Shown here piece by piece: positions 1 to 8,782 of a DNA stretch of 64,000 bases (position 1 is the stretch's first letter; each line of letters begins with the position of its first letter). The notes under the pieces were generated by a model that did no database searches, had not been told where the DNA came from, and saw nothing but the letters and a program-made list of their open reading frames with translations. A program made the position numbers and the translations under genes. Origin of the DNA: Pseudopedobacter sp035496935 (lineage in GTDB: Bacteria > Bacteroidota > Bacteroidia > Sphingobacteriales > Sphingobacteriaceae). The DNA lies in contig DATJED010000023.1 in the NCBI GenBank assembly GCA_035496935.1, forward strand, positions 434,001 to 498,000, written 5' to 3'.

Positions 1-275
1 GTAGTGTAAATATCTGAGTTGGAAGGATTGGCGATTGCTGCCAACAGCAAATTCTTTTTAAACTCTTCATCTTCCATCATTTTAGGATGGTTATAACCTA
101 AGGGTACTGAAGCAAAACAAGTGAAAAAATCGAGCAGAGAACGTTTATGTTTTGAATCGTACATTCGTACGCCTTGGCTTTTCTCTAGATCAAAAATTAA
201 ATCGTAACCATCTGTTAATAAGTACTTACTTAAAATTTCTTTAACCTGATTTGGCGCTACGGATAAATTATACAT
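1..275 (-). CDS. lat: L-lysine 6-aminotransferase, N-terminal part (runs off the window edge)
   Basis: Only the first 91 or so codons lie in the window; the gene continues leftwards beyond base 1. The protein opens MYNLSVAPNQVKEILSKYLL and continues with a DLEKSQGVRMYD segment and SLLDFFTCFASVPLGYNHPKM, the typical start of class III PLP-dependent lysine epsilon-aminotransferases. These move the epsilon-amino group of lysine to 2-oxoglutarate in lysine degradation. The ATG at 275 is the only in-frame start before a stop at 297-299. The catalytic lysine and PLP site lie outside the window, so the exact substrate cannot be checked here. The PLP gene behind it (354-1241) is on the same strand, 78 bases upstream, and could be cotranscribed. 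Confidence 0.72.
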   Translation of the reverse strand, partial: MYNLSVAPNQVKEILSKYLLTDGYDLIFDLEKSQGVRMYDSKHKRSLLDFFTCFASVPLGYNHPKMMEDEEFKKNLLLAAIANPSNSDIYT

Positions 276-353
276 ACGGTTCGGCTTTGGCCAAAGCTAT
301 CAAAAAACGCTTAGATTGCCAAATCAGCGAGGTTTTGGAGATGTTCTGCTGTT

Positions 354-1241
354 TTATTTAAACTTTTTCAACATTCCCAATATGCCAAATAAACCGCCGG
401 TATGCACCATTAAAATTTTGGAATGCGGTTTAAAATATTGCTTCTCTGCTAAATCTGCAATCGCAAATAAAGTTTTTCCGGTATAAACTGGGTCGAGTAA
501 TATTCCGGTCTTTCGGCTAAAATCTTTAATAAAATCAATTAAAGCAGGCGTGGTTTTAGCGTAACCACCAAAGTGATAATCGGTATGTAAATTATAATGA
601 TGTGGCGAGCACAATAAATAGTCAATTTCCTGCTTTAAAAACTCGCCGCCCTTTAAAGCGGGTACAATATTTATTTCAGCGGTAGTTTTATTTTCAATTG
701 CTCCATTTATAATTCCTGCGCTAGTTGCGCCAGTGCCGGCGGCGCAAAACAAATAATCGTAGCTGTTTTTTAATTCGAAGATAATTTCACGACAGCCTTT
801 TTCTGCATCTGTCCCGTAACCGCCCTCGTCAATAAAAAAGGCACTTTTATCCGTTTCAAAATGTGCTAGGTATAAATCTTTTTTGTTTTGATAGTGTTCT
901 CTGCTTACAAAAATTAAATTCATCCCAAATATTCGGCATAAGTCTAAAATCTGGTTATCTGCTTCTTCTCCTCTAATAAAAGCGGTTGTTTTAAAGTTGA
1001 ACTTTGCGCCGGCGGCGGCTGTAGCTAAAATATGGTTAGAGAATGCGCCACCAAAAGTTATTAAATGTGTTTTGTCTTCTGCTTCGGCCCGCAATAGATT
1101 GTACTTGAGTTTTCGCCACTTGTTGCCTGAAATAAAAGGATGAATCAAGTCATCCCGTTTAAGAAAAAGCCGAACCTGATGTTTGTTTATCGGTTCAAAA
1201 AAAACTTCTTCCTCTGGGCTGTGAAAAGCTAAATCAATCAT
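354..1241 (-). CDS. PLP-dependent 1-aminocyclopropane-1-carboxylate deaminase / D-cysteine desulfhydrase family protein
   Basis: 295 residues, fold-type II (tryptophan-synthase-beta-like) PLP enzyme. FLKRDDL is followed by SGNKWRKLKYN, in which Lys41 should form the Schiff base, then GGAFSNH (about 64-70), the family's substrate-carboxylate loop. CAAGTGATSAG near residue 165 matches the phosphate-binding glycine loop. Family members release ammonia from ACC or sulfide from D-cysteine. Bacteroidota copies are rarely characterised, so the substrate is left open. It lies just upstream of the lysine aminotransferase on the same strand, compatible with amino-acid catabolism. The preceding gene on this strand is separated from it by a hairpin terminator at about 1250-1283, so it probably has its own promoter in that gap. 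Confidence 0.8.
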   Translation of the reverse strand: MIDLAFHSPEEEVFFEPINKHQVRLFLKRDDLIHPFISGNKWRKLKYNLLRAEAEDKTHLITFGGAFSNHILATAAAGAKFNFKTTAFIRGEEADNQILDLCRIFGMNLIFVSREHYQNKKDLYLAHFETDKSAFFIDEGGYGTDAEKGCREIIFELKNSYDYLFCAAGTGATSAGIINGAIENKTTAEINIVPALKGGEFLKQEIDYLLCSPHHYNLHTDYHFGGYAKTTPALIDFIKDFSRKTGILLDPVYTGKTLFAIADLAEKQYFKPHSKILMVHTGGLFGILGMLKKFK

Positions 1242-1249
1242 TATAAATA

Positions 1250-1283
1250 AAAAAATCCTGATTAAAATGTTAATCAGGATTTA
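1250..1283 (-). terminator. Rho-independent terminator of the DUF6588-type gene
   Basis: On the minus strand an 11-base arm AATCCTGATTA and its complement TAATCAGGATT close a short loop and are followed by a run of seven T. It lies about 20 bases past the stop codon of the outer-membrane gene at 1303-2385. Confidence 0.8.
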
Positions 1284-1302
1284 TAGAAGTTTTAAAATTT
1301 AA

Positions 1303-2385
1303 TTATTTGCCTATTCCAAATCCGATACCGCCAGAAACTGCTTGGTACTCGCCAATACTGTAAGAAGCATATAACCTGAAGAAAGCTAAATGCAAGGAAA
1401 ATCCAATGTTACTGCGGATGCCCGAAATATCTGTTTGGTTGATATTTACCGGATCTGTTAAATTATCATATTTAGGACTTGTAGGATCTGGTGTATTAGT
1501 GTTTGGTATATTGTTGTAACCCGATTGAAAATTATATTTACCTAATACACCGAACTTTGTTTTAGCGGTATTGTATCCAATGGAAATAAATGGCGTAAAT
1601 ACTGCTAATTTTTTCGACAAAATTGCATCTATACTATAGCCAGATAATTTAGCCTCAACCCTTTGGTTTAAATCTGTCCCCGGGTTTTGGTCATTAAGTT
1701 GGTCTTCAACTTTAATCTTATAATCGTATTTCAACTGATTATAACCAAAGGCCAAAGCAATATCAATAGGAATTATCTTTTCTGTTTTTCCCGGCAACAA
1801 ATATTTGGTGATTTCGTGTTTTACACCAAAACCTAAAGCTTGAACTGATCCGAAATCTTCTCCTTTTATTTTAGGCGTATATCTTACAGAAATATCGGTG
1901 TTTTTAATAAGCCCTACTGTTAACTGAATTTGCGGAGAGGGTACAGTATTAAAACCTAAGCCGTTCGGCATATCAATCGACCCAATGTTATTTCCGTCAT
2001 TATCTTTAACGCTAATGTTTGCGCCATCTTCATCTTTTCCGAAAAGAGTAGGTGAGGTTGGTGAATTAGGCGTAACCCGAGATGACAAACCCAATTCATT
2101 AAATCTTATTACCCGATCTTTTGAAGGAACAAAAGCACCCGTTGCCTGAATTTTTAAATCAAACTTTCCTAAATTTTTTGCTTTGGCGGAATTGAACCAA
2201 GCACTGTTCATCCCGAATCCAAATCCTTTAAATGCAGGAGAAAAGTAGGCCTGAGCTAACTTTGTAGCATCTTCAGGACCTGATTTTATCAGTTCTGATA
2301 CATCCTGAGCTTGTAAACTAGTGATACTTCCGGCTATTAAAAGCGAGGATAGTATGAATCCAGAAAATTTTGTGCGTTGTTTCAT
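1303..2385 (-). CDS. DUF6588-type outer-membrane beta-barrel protein
   Basis: 360 residues. The first 26 or so form a signal peptide ending SLQAQ. Residues from about 30 read as the DUF6588 pattern: a short helix (LIKSGPEDATKLAQAYFSP), then FKGFGFGMNSAWFNSAKAK and alternating amphipathic strands to a terminal GIGFGIGK. This fits a small barrel in the outer membrane of Bacteroidota. No function is known for the family and I infer none. It is a single-gene unit: terminator immediately downstream, divergent rluD-type gene 202 bases upstream. An inverted repeat TTTACT/AGTAAA sits at 2402-2419, just ahead of the ATG, and could be a regulatory site. Family assignment is from memory of the pattern. 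Confidence 0.62.
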   Translation of the reverse strand: MKQRTKFSGFILSSLLIAGSITSLQAQDVSELIKSGPEDATKLAQAYFSPAFKGFGFGMNSAWFNSAKAKNLGKFDLKIQATGAFVPSKDRVIRFNELGLSSRVTPNSPTSPTLFGKDEDGANISVKDNDGNNIGSIDMPNGLGFNTVPSPQIQLTVGLIKNTDISVRYTPKIKGEDFGSVQALGFGVKHEITKYLLPGKTEKIIPIDIALAFGYNQLKYDYKIKVEDQLNDQNPGTDLNQRVEAKLSGYSIDAILSKKLAVFTPFISIGYNTAKTKFGVLGKYNFQSGYNNIPNTNTPDPTSPKYDNLTDPVNINQTDISGIRSNIGFSLHLAFFRLYASYSIGEYQAVSGGIGFGIGK

Positions 2386-2587
2386 TTTCGTTAAGAATAA
2401 ATTTACTCTCGAAAGTAAATCTTTCTAATCAGAAAAGGAAAAAAGTTTAATATAATACTTACTTTTTTGGTAAAGTCTCTCATTTTAATAGAAGTTGGTA
2501 TGTTATACAATACGCGGTCAATTTCAAAAATGATACCAATTGGTTACATTATGAGCTACTTTTATTTAAAAGGTTTAATTTTACCCG

Positions 2588-3619
2588 ATGAATTTTGAAG
2601 ATGATGCCATAGCGCAAGAAGACAATGATTTATTTGAGCATTTTAAAATTGTGGTTGATAAAGGGCAATCGCTTTTACGTATCGATAAATTTTTGATGTT
2701 GCGTATAGAAAACGCTTCACGTAACAGAATTCAAAATGCAATTGATGCAGAAAATGTACTGGTTAATAAACGCCCAATAAAATCCAGTTACAAAGTAAAA
2801 CCTTTTGATGAGATAAGTATTGTACTTCCTCATCCGCCGAGGGATAATGAGGTTTACCCAGAAGATATTCCGTTAAATATAGTTTACGAAGACGACGATG
2901 TGGTGCTAGTAAACAAGGAAGCTGGAATGGTTGTGCATCCCGGCTACGGTAACTGGAGTGGCACTTTAGTAAATGCGCTGGTATACCATTTTAACCAATT
3001 GCCACAATTGCCAGGCAATGACGGTCGCCCCGGATTAGTACATCGGATAGATAAGGATACTTCCGGTCTGTTGCTCATCAGTAAAAACGAAAGGGCAATG
3101 ACCTATTTGGCAAAGCAATTTTATGATCATAGCATTACCCGGCAATATTTGGCTTTGGTTTGGGGCGATATAGAAAGCGATGGCAAAGTAGCAGGGTACA
3201 TTGGCAGAAGTGCAAAAGACCGTAAAGTGATGGATGTTTACGATGATCCAGAAAAAGGCAAATGGTCTGTAACGCATTATAAAGTTATCGAACGCTTTAA
3301 TTATGTGACGCTCATACAATGTAAGTTGGAAACAGGTCGAACGCACCAAATTAGAGCGCATATGCAACATATCGGCCATCCTTTGTTTAGCGATGCCCCT
3401 TACGGAGGCGATAAAATTAGAAAGGGAACGTTATTTGCTAAATACAAAAGTTTTGTAGAAAACTGTTTTGCTATTATTCCGAGGCAAGCTTTACATGCAA
3501 AAACTTTAGGCTTTATCCATCCTACAAGTAAGGAGTATGTTCATTTTGAAACAGCACTTCCAAAAGATTTTATTGAGGTGCTGGATAAGTGGAGAAATTA
3601 CATAAAAAATTCGGCTTAA
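2588..3619 (+). CDS. rluD: RluA-family 23S rRNA pseudouridine synthase (RluD type)
   Basis: 343 residues. An S4 RNA-binding domain spans roughly residues 25-85 (RIDKFLMLRIENASRNRIQNAI). The pseudouridine synthase core carries GRPGLVHRIDKDTSGLL, with Asp155 as the catalytic aspartate of the RluA family, and later GRTHQIRAHMQHIGHPL. Length and S4-plus-core layout match RluD, which modifies helix 69 of 23S rRNA; RluC-type specificity is not excluded. The next gene starts 38 bases after the stop and probably belongs to the same transcript. Confidence 0.88.
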   Translation: MNFEDDAIAQEDNDLFEHFKIVVDKGQSLLRIDKFLMLRIENASRNRIQNAIDAENVLVNKRPIKSSYKVKPFDEISIVLPHPPRDNEVYPEDIPLNIVYEDDDVVLVNKEAGMVVHPGYGNWSGTLVNALVYHFNQLPQLPGNDGRPGLVHRIDKDTSGLLLISKNERAMTYLAKQFYDHSITRQYLALVWGDIESDGKVAGYIGRSAKDRKVMDVYDDPEKGKWSVTHYKVIERFNYVTLIQCKLETGRTHQIRAHMQHIGHPLFSDAPYGGDKIRKGTLFAKYKSFVENCFAIIPRQALHAKTLGFIHPTSKEYVHFETALPKDFIEVLDKWRNYIKNSA

Positions 3620-3657
3620 AGCCGAAAAACGGAAACCAAACCTTAGATTTGCAACTT

Positions 3658-4506
3658 ATGCAAAAAAACTTTATCAATTATAACGGCGAGATTTTAGAGG
3701 AGGATGATAAAATTTTTACCATTGCCAACCGTGGTTTTAAATACGGAGACGGTTTGTTTGAAACCATGCGGCTGTCAAATGGTAAATTAAATTTTGCTGA
3801 TTTACATGCAGATCGGCTTCATTTAGGGATGAAGACGTTGAAATTAGAAGGATATTCTAATTTTGATACTTATTTTTTAAAAGATAAGGTTGAGGAAATT
3901 TGCAAAAGAAACAAGATTGCAAAAAATGCCCGGGTACGCTTTAATGTATTTCGAGACTCCGCCGGTTTATACACGCCTACCCAAAATAAAAGTGCCTATA
4001 CTTTAGAAGTTAACCCGCTAGATTCTCCGTTATATGAAATTAACGCGAAAGGCTTGATTATGGATATTTACGAGGATATTCCTAAGCCCATAAATAGGCT
4101 GTCTAATTTAAAAACCTGTAATGCCTTGCCATATGTAATGGCAGGTATTTATAAGCAACAGATGCGTTTAGATGAAGCCTTTATTTTAAACCAGAACAAT
4201 TTTTTATGCGAAACCATTAGCGCAAATGTTTTTTTGGTTTATAAAGGGCAAATTTACACGCCAGCTTTAAGCGAAGGATGTATTTCCGGTGTAATGCGTG
4301 GGGTAGTGATGCAATTAGCCAAGGAAAACGATTTAAACATGATTGAAGCCCAAATTAATCCCGAAATATTGGATGAAGTTGAAGAAGTTTTTATAACAAA
4401 CGCCTCAAAAGGAATTCAATGGGTGATGGGGTTTAACCGAAAACGGTATTTTAATGAAGTTTCCCGTTTTTTGGTAGATAAGTTAAACAAGAAAATAAAG
4501 GCTTAA
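3658..4506 (+). CDS. Class IV PLP aminotransferase (branched-chain aminotransferase or aminodeoxychorismate lyase type)
   Basis: 282 residues from the ATG at 3658. The frame is open back to an ATG at 3589, but those extra 23 codons overlap the end of the upstream gene and look unlike the family; MQKNFINYNGEIL is a normal start. NRGFKYGDGLFETMR matches the class IV entry loop, NRLSNLKTCNALPYVMA carries the PLP lysine (Lys152), and LCETISANVFLVYKGQIYTP the cofactor phosphate region. Members include IlvE, D-amino-acid transaminase and PabC. A pabB gene is present at 30859-32112, so a PabC role in p-aminobenzoate synthesis is possible, but sequence alone does not decide. Confidence 0.8.
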   Translation: MQKNFINYNGEILEEDDKIFTIANRGFKYGDGLFETMRLSNGKLNFADLHADRLHLGMKTLKLEGYSNFDTYFLKDKVEEICKRNKIAKNARVRFNVFRDSAGLYTPTQNKSAYTLEVNPLDSPLYEINAKGLIMDIYEDIPKPINRLSNLKTCNALPYVMAGIYKQQMRLDEAFILNQNNFLCETISANVFLVYKGQIYTPALSEGCISGVMRGVVMQLAKENDLNMIEAQINPEILDEVEEVFITNASKGIQWVMGFNRKRYFNEVSRFLVDKLNKKIKA

Positions 4507-4547
4507 AGCTAAATGCACAAGGCGGAACGCTAAAAACCTGTAGCAAT

Positions 4548-4587
4548 AAAAAACGGGCGTTCCAAGTTACTTGGAACGCCCGTTTTT
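4548..4587. terminator. Bidirectional terminator between convergent genes
   Basis: An 18-base arm starting AAAAACGGGCGTTCC and its exact complement enclose a TTA loop, with A and T runs on the outer sides. It can stop both the rluD/aminotransferase unit on the plus strand and purA on the minus strand. Confidence 0.92.
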
Positions 4588-4604
4588 GTTGGCTTTAAGC
4601 CTTT

Positions 4605-5879
4605 TTATGCCAAAGTTAAGGTTTGCACCCTATCCGGTCCAACGGAAAGGTATTTAATTGGAACTTCCAGTTGCTTTTCTAAATAGTCAATGTAGGCTTG
4701 CAGTTTTGCCGGAATTTCATCGGGTTGTCTAATACCTGTTAAATCCTCGTTCCAGCCGTCAATTTCTTCCCAAATTGGCTCGGGTTTAATGCTGCAAATA
4801 TCGTACGGCATGTAATCAATTACCTCACCGTTATAATTGTAATGCGTACAGGCATAAATTTTATCAAAACCGCTTAAAACATCGGCTTTGGTCATTACCA
4901 ATTGTGTAACGCCGTTAAGCATAATTGCATATTTTAAAGCTGGTAAATCAATCCATCCGCATCTTCTTGGACGACCGGTAGTTGCGCCAAACTCGTGACC
5001 AACTTTTCTTAGTTCTTCGCCAACTTCATCCTCCAATTCGGTAGGGAAGGGGCCACCACCAACGCGGGTACAATAAGCTTTAAAAATACCAACTACTTCG
5101 CCAATTTTATTTGGCGCAATACCTAAACCGGTACAAGCACCTGCTGTAGTTGTATTGGATGAAGTTACAAAAGGGTATGAACCAAAATCAATATCTAACA
5201 TGGTTCCTTGGGCTCCTTCTGCCAATACTTTTTTTCCTTCTTTTAAGTATTTAGCAACCAAATGTTCGCTATCTACATGAGGGAATTTTTTTAACAGCTC
5301 AATAGCATCAAAGAACGCTGCTTCTCTTTCAGAAAAATCTTCTATTTCGCCATAATTAGCTAATATAGAGCGATGTTTTTCAACCAGTTTATTATATTTT
5401 TCTTTAAAATCCGGAAGATAGATGTCGCCAACTCTTAAACCGTTACGGCCAGTTTTGTCCATATAAGTTGGACCAATTCCTTTTAAAGTAGAGCCAATTT
5501 TGCCGTCGCCCATTTTCTTTTCAGAAGAAGCATCCAACAATTGGTGGGTAGGTAAAATTAAATGTGCTTTGCGGGCAATTAGCAGGTTTTTTTTCGCTAA
5601 TAAATCATGGCCAGCATCTTTTAACTTGTCTATTTCTTTTTTTAGAATAATTGGGTCGATTACAACACCGTTTCCAATTAAATTCATGGTGTTGTTTTCA
5701 AAAATCCCAGAAGGAATGGTGTTTAAAACAAACTTTTTTCCATCGAACTCTAAAGTGTGCCCGGCGTTTGGTCCACCCTGAAAGCGAGCAATCAAATCAT
5801 ATTTGGGAGCTAAAACATCAACAATTTTGCCTTTTCCTTCGTCGCCCCATTGAAGGCCTAATAAAACATCAACAGCCAT
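4605..5879 (-). CDS. purA: Adenylosuccinate synthetase
   Basis: 424 residues, full length. GLQWGDEGKGKIVD at residues 8-21 is the GTP-binding P-loop of PurA with catalytic Asp13, and GGPNAGHTL at 35-43 holds the catalytic His41. GIGPTYMDKTGRNGLRVGD and TSSNTTTAGACTGLGI are IMP-binding loops; TTGRPRRCGWIDL is also present. It joins IMP and aspartate using GTP in AMP synthesis, in the cytoplasm. Preceded by fur (33-base gap), itself preceded by rel, all on the minus strand. This Rel - Fur - PurA order is, as I recall, widespread in Bacteroidota. PurA is a known target of (p)ppGpp inhibition in other bacteria, which makes the linkage functionally sensible. Confidence 0.97.
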   Translation of the reverse strand: MAVDVLLGLQWGDEGKGKIVDVLAPKYDLIARFQGGPNAGHTLEFDGKKFVLNTIPSGIFENNTMNLIGNGVVIDPIILKKEIDKLKDAGHDLLAKKNLLIARKAHLILPTHQLLDASSEKKMGDGKIGSTLKGIGPTYMDKTGRNGLRVGDIYLPDFKEKYNKLVEKHRSILANYGEIEDFSEREAAFFDAIELLKKFPHVDSEHLVAKYLKEGKKVLAEGAQGTMLDIDFGSYPFVTSSNTTTAGACTGLGIAPNKIGEVVGIFKAYCTRVGGGPFPTELEDEVGEELRKVGHEFGATTGRPRRCGWIDLPALKYAIMLNGVTQLVMTKADVLSGFDKIYACTHYNYNGEVIDYMPYDICSIKPEPIWEEIDGWNEDLTGIRQPDEIPAKLQAYIDYLEKQLEVPIKYLSVGPDRVQTLTLA

Positions 5880-5912
5880 TATTTATTGGTCAGATATATT
5901 TGTGTAAGTGAA

Positions 5913-6389
5913 TTAATTTTTGTTTTCTTTTGATTCGCAGTAGCCGTCTTCTAAACGCGTACAGTTACCGTAAAGGTTAAGTGAGTGGTGTTTGATGTTA
6001 AACTTTAACAAATCGCCCATCATGGATTGTATTTGCTGAACCCTAGGGTCGCAAAATTCCACCACTTTTCCGCAATCAATGCAAATGATATGGTCATGTT
6101 GTTTAAAGCCGTAAGACTTTTCAAACTGCGCCATATTTTTACCAAATTGGTGTTTCGTCACCAAATCGCATGATAGCAATAGCTCTAAAGTATTGTAAAC
6201 GGTGGCTCGGCTTACCCTATATTTTTTGTTCTTCATTTGGATATAGAGCGATTCTACATCAAAATGGTCTGATCTTGAATAAATTTCTTCGAGTATAGCG
6301 AAACGTTCAGGAGTTTTTCTGAGGTTTTTATTTTCGAGATAGCTCTCGAAAATCTTTTTTACCATATCAATGGTTTCTTGTACGCTCAT
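5913..6389 (-). CDS. Fur-family metal- or peroxide-responsive repressor
   Basis: 158 residues. Winged helix about residues 22-85 with the recognition segment YRVSRATVYNTLELL. The dimerisation half has QHDHIICIDCGKVVEFCDP (about 97-114), with the histidines of the regulatory metal site and the CxxC half of the structural zinc site (Cys103, Cys106). The second CxxC normally near the C-terminus is not there: the tail reads GNCTRLEDGYC, two cysteines eight residues apart. Whether it senses Fe, Zn, Mn or peroxide cannot be told. A -7 box lies just upstream inside the rel-fur gap, and a 19-base palindrome behind it could mediate autoregulation. Confidence 0.9.
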   Translation of the reverse strand: MSVQETIDMVKKIFESYLENKNLRKTPERFAILEEIYSRSDHFDVESLYIQMKNKKYRVSRATVYNTLELLLSCDLVTKHQFGKNMAQFEKSYGFKQHDHIICIDCGKVVEFCDPRVQQIQSMMGDLLKFNIKHHSLNLYGNCTRLEDGYCESKENKN

Positions 6390-6406
6390 AAATGAATATT
6401 AAAGGC

Positions 6407-6414
6407 CAAAGTTA
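6407..6414 (-). promoter_or_regulatory. Bacteroidota -7 box (TAACTTTG) for fur
   Basis: TAACTTTG on the minus strand matches the phylum's TAnnTTTG consensus, 18 bases before the fur ATG, in the 54-base gap behind rel. I see no clear -33 TTTG at the usual spacing, so activity is uncertain. Confidence 0.4.
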
Positions 6415-6430
6415 TTAAAATTTATAATAT

Positions 6431-6449
6431 AGCTAAATGATATTTAGCT
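6431..6449. promoter_or_regulatory. 19-base perfect palindrome upstream of fur, candidate operator
   Basis: Arms AGCTAAAT and ATTTAGCT are exact complements around GAT. The site covers the rel stop codon and the -33 region of the presumed fur promoter, where an autorepressor would bind. It has no T run, so a terminator is less likely. Confidence 0.35.
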
Positions 6450-8678
6450 TTTTAATACCGGAATTTCTGTTTCAGAATCAAAACGGGTAACATCGGAAAT
6501 GCCTTTTACTTCTTTTATTTTTTGGATCAAATTATCCAGGTGTTCTGTGTTGTTCACATAAATCATTATTCGACCATTAAAAATGCCATCATCTGTTTCC
6601 ATAGTTATGGAACGCATATTTACCTTGAAATCGTTCGAAATTACCTGCGTAAGGTTGTTGATTAAGCCAACCTCGTCAATCCCGGTAATTTGCAGACCGG
6701 TTAAAAATGCAAGCTGTTTTTGACTGGTCCATTTGGCTTTTAAAATCCGATAACCAAAACTCGACATCAATTTTGTGGCGTTAGGGCAGTTGGTGCGGTG
6801 AATTTTAATCCCGTCAGAAACGGTAACAAAGCCAAAAACATCATCCCCCGGAATAGGATTACAACAGGCCGAAAGTTTATAATCAATCTTCTGTAAATCC
6901 TCGCCAATTAAAAGAATATCGCTATCACTCGTTTTTACTTGTTTTATTATTTTCTGAATATGCTCAGAATCGGTTTCTACAGGAGTGGTTTTGTGTTCAA
7001 TTACTTTTTCTGAAGCGGCAAACTCCTTTAAATCTTTAAGATCTATTAAGCCTTTTGCAACGTTATAAAATACATCTTGTGTAGAAGGCAACTTAAAGAA
7101 GTAGCTCAGTTTTAAAATATTATCTGTGTTGTAGGTTATCTTCAGCGATTTTAATTTGCGCTCCAAAATCTCCTTTCCGTCCTCGGCAATTCTTCTTTTT
7201 TCTTCTTTTAATGAAGATTTAATTTTCGCTTTTGCTTTGGCGGTTACCACAAAATTAAGCCAATCTTCTTTTGGCGTTTGTTTGCCCGATGTAATTACCT
7301 CAACTTGATCGCCGTTTTGTAGTTTGAAAGAGAGCGGTACCAATTTATGGTTAACTTTTGCGCCAATACACCTTGCGCCAACATCAGAATGTATTTCAAA
7401 AGCAAAATCAAGCGCAGTTGCATCTAAAGGCAATTGCAGTAAATCTCCTTTTGGCGTAAAAATGAAAATCTCGTCAGAAAATAAGTTCATTTTAAAATCG
7501 TCTAAGAAATCTAAGGCATTTGATTCTGCGTTTGCAAGCAGCTCACGGACTTTATGCACCCATTGGTCTAAACCGCTATCGCTTGATGATTCTTTATATT
7601 TCCAATGCGCCGCAAAACCCTTTTCAGCAATTTCATTCATTCTTTCGGTACGTATCTGCACTTCTACCCACTGTCCTTTTGGCCCCATAACCGTGGTATG
7701 CAAAGATTCGTAACCGTTTGCTTTGGGCGATGAAATCCAGTCTCTCAACCTATCCGGATTTGGACGGTATAAATCTGTGACGATAGAATAAGCTTTCCAC
7801 GAATCGGATTTTTCGTTTTCGGGCGCACTGTCCAATATTATCCGAATGGCGAAAAGGTCGTAAACTTCCTCAAACGGAATTCCTTTTTTCTTCATCTTGC
7901 TCCAGATAGAGTGGATTGATTTTGGTCTGCCAACTACGCTGGCGTTTAATCCAACATCTTTCAAAATTTTATCTATCGGGCCAATAAACTCTTTAACAAA
8001 AGCCTCTCTTTCTGCTTTTTTCTCGTTTAGTTTTCTTGCGATAAATTTATAGGTTTCTGGCTCAACATATTTCATCGATAAATCTTCCAATTCAGATTTT
8101 ATCGCATATAAACCTAAACGGTGCGCTAAAGGCGCATATAAATAAGCGGTTTCAGAACATATTTTAAGCTGTTTATCACGAGGCATAAAATCCATCGTCC
8201 GCATATTGTGTAATCTATCGGCAAGTTTTATCAAAATTACCCTTACGTCATCGGCCAACGTAAGTAACATTTTTCTGAAATTTTCCGCCTGTATAGAACT
8301 GTTTGCGTCAAAAACGCCGGATATCTTAGTTAAACCATCAATAATTTTGGCGACTTTTTTTCCAAATTCACGCTCAATATCTTCTAATGAGATATCGGTA
8401 TCTTCCACCACATCATGTAATAAAGCGCAAACAATTGAAGTAGTTCCAAGTCCAATTTCTTCTGCAGCAATTTGCGCAACAGCAATTGGATGGTATATAT
8501 ACGGCTCTCCAGATTTTCGGCGCATATCTTTATGGCTTTCTACAGCCATATCAAAAGCCATCCTAATCATTTTTTTGTCGCCTTTTTTAAGAGTTGATTT
8601 ACAGGCTCTTAATAGCTTTCGGTAACGCTTTAATATCTCGGATTTTTCGGCTTCTATATCTATTATATAATCTTTCAT
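6444..8678 (-). CDS. rel: Bifunctional (p)ppGpp synthetase/hydrolase, RelA/SpoT family
   Basis: 744 residues with the full long-RSH layout. The HD hydrolase domain comes first: His63, ALLHDVVEDTD with His88-Asp89, and LIKLADRLHNMRTMDFMP. The synthetase domain follows (about 225-370) with RPKSIHSIWSKMKKKGIPF and GYESLHTTVMGP. A TGS domain starts near 405 (IFIFTPKGDLLQLPLDATALD), and a C-terminal ACT domain contains VGLINNLTQVISNDF. The intact HD motif and GYESLH core suggest that both making and breaking of the alarmone are possible. Located on the cytoplasmic side with ribosomes. It heads the rel-fur-purA unit. Divergent from the DUF4294 gene across about 100 bases. Confidence 0.95.
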   Translation of the reverse strand: MKDYIIDIEAEKSEILKRYRKLLRACKSTLKKGDKKMIRMAFDMAVESHKDMRRKSGEPYIYHPIAVAQIAAEEIGLGTTSIVCALLHDVVEDTDISLEDIEREFGKKVAKIIDGLTKISGVFDANSSIQAENFRKMLLTLADDVRVILIKLADRLHNMRTMDFMPRDKQLKICSETAYLYAPLAHRLGLYAIKSELEDLSMKYVEPETYKFIARKLNEKKAEREAFVKEFIGPIDKILKDVGLNASVVGRPKSIHSIWSKMKKKGIPFEEVYDLFAIRIILDSAPENEKSDSWKAYSIVTDLYRPNPDRLRDWISSPKANGYESLHTTVMGPKGQWVEVQIRTERMNEIAEKGFAAHWKYKESSSDSGLDQWVHKVRELLANAESNALDFLDDFKMNLFSDEIFIFTPKGDLLQLPLDATALDFAFEIHSDVGARCIGAKVNHKLVPLSFKLQNGDQVEVITSGKQTPKEDWLNFVVTAKAKAKIKSSLKEEKRRIAEDGKEILERKLKSLKITYNTDNILKLSYFFKLPSTQDVFYNVAKGLIDLKDLKEFAASEKVIEHKTTPVETDSEHIQKIIKQVKTSDSDILLIGEDLQKIDYKLSACCNPIPGDDVFGFVTVSDGIKIHRTNCPNATKLMSSFGYRILKAKWTSQKQLAFLTGLQITGIDEVGLINNLTQVISNDFKVNMRSITMETDDGIFNGRIMIYVNNTEHLDNLIQKIKEVKGISDVTRFDSETEIPVLKS

Positions 8679-8733
8679 TAAGGATGATAATCGATTTGTT
8701 TTATTTTGTTATAAATAACGAATTTAGGGTTAC

Positions 8734-8770
8734 TTATTGCTTTTTTAGTAATAAATAAGCAATAAATTTG
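8734..8770 (+). promoter_or_regulatory. Promoter of the DUF4294-gpx unit with overlapping inverted repeat
   Basis: TAAATTTG at 8763-8770 matches the TAnnTTTG -7 box; TTG at 8737-8739 is a loose -33 (23-base spacer). A 9-base inverted repeat, TTATTGCTT at 8734-8742 and AAGCAATAA at 8757-8765, covers both elements and could be an operator. Confidence 0.45.
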
Positions 8771-8782
8771 TAACTTAAAATT

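Noticed and set aside
3589..3657. Earlier start for the class IV aminotransferase
   Set aside because: Overlaps the end of the rluD-type gene and adds non-family residues; ATG at 3658 is better.
8206..8625. 139-codon frame opposite rel
   Set aside because: Overlaps the HD hydrolase domain; no independent evidence.
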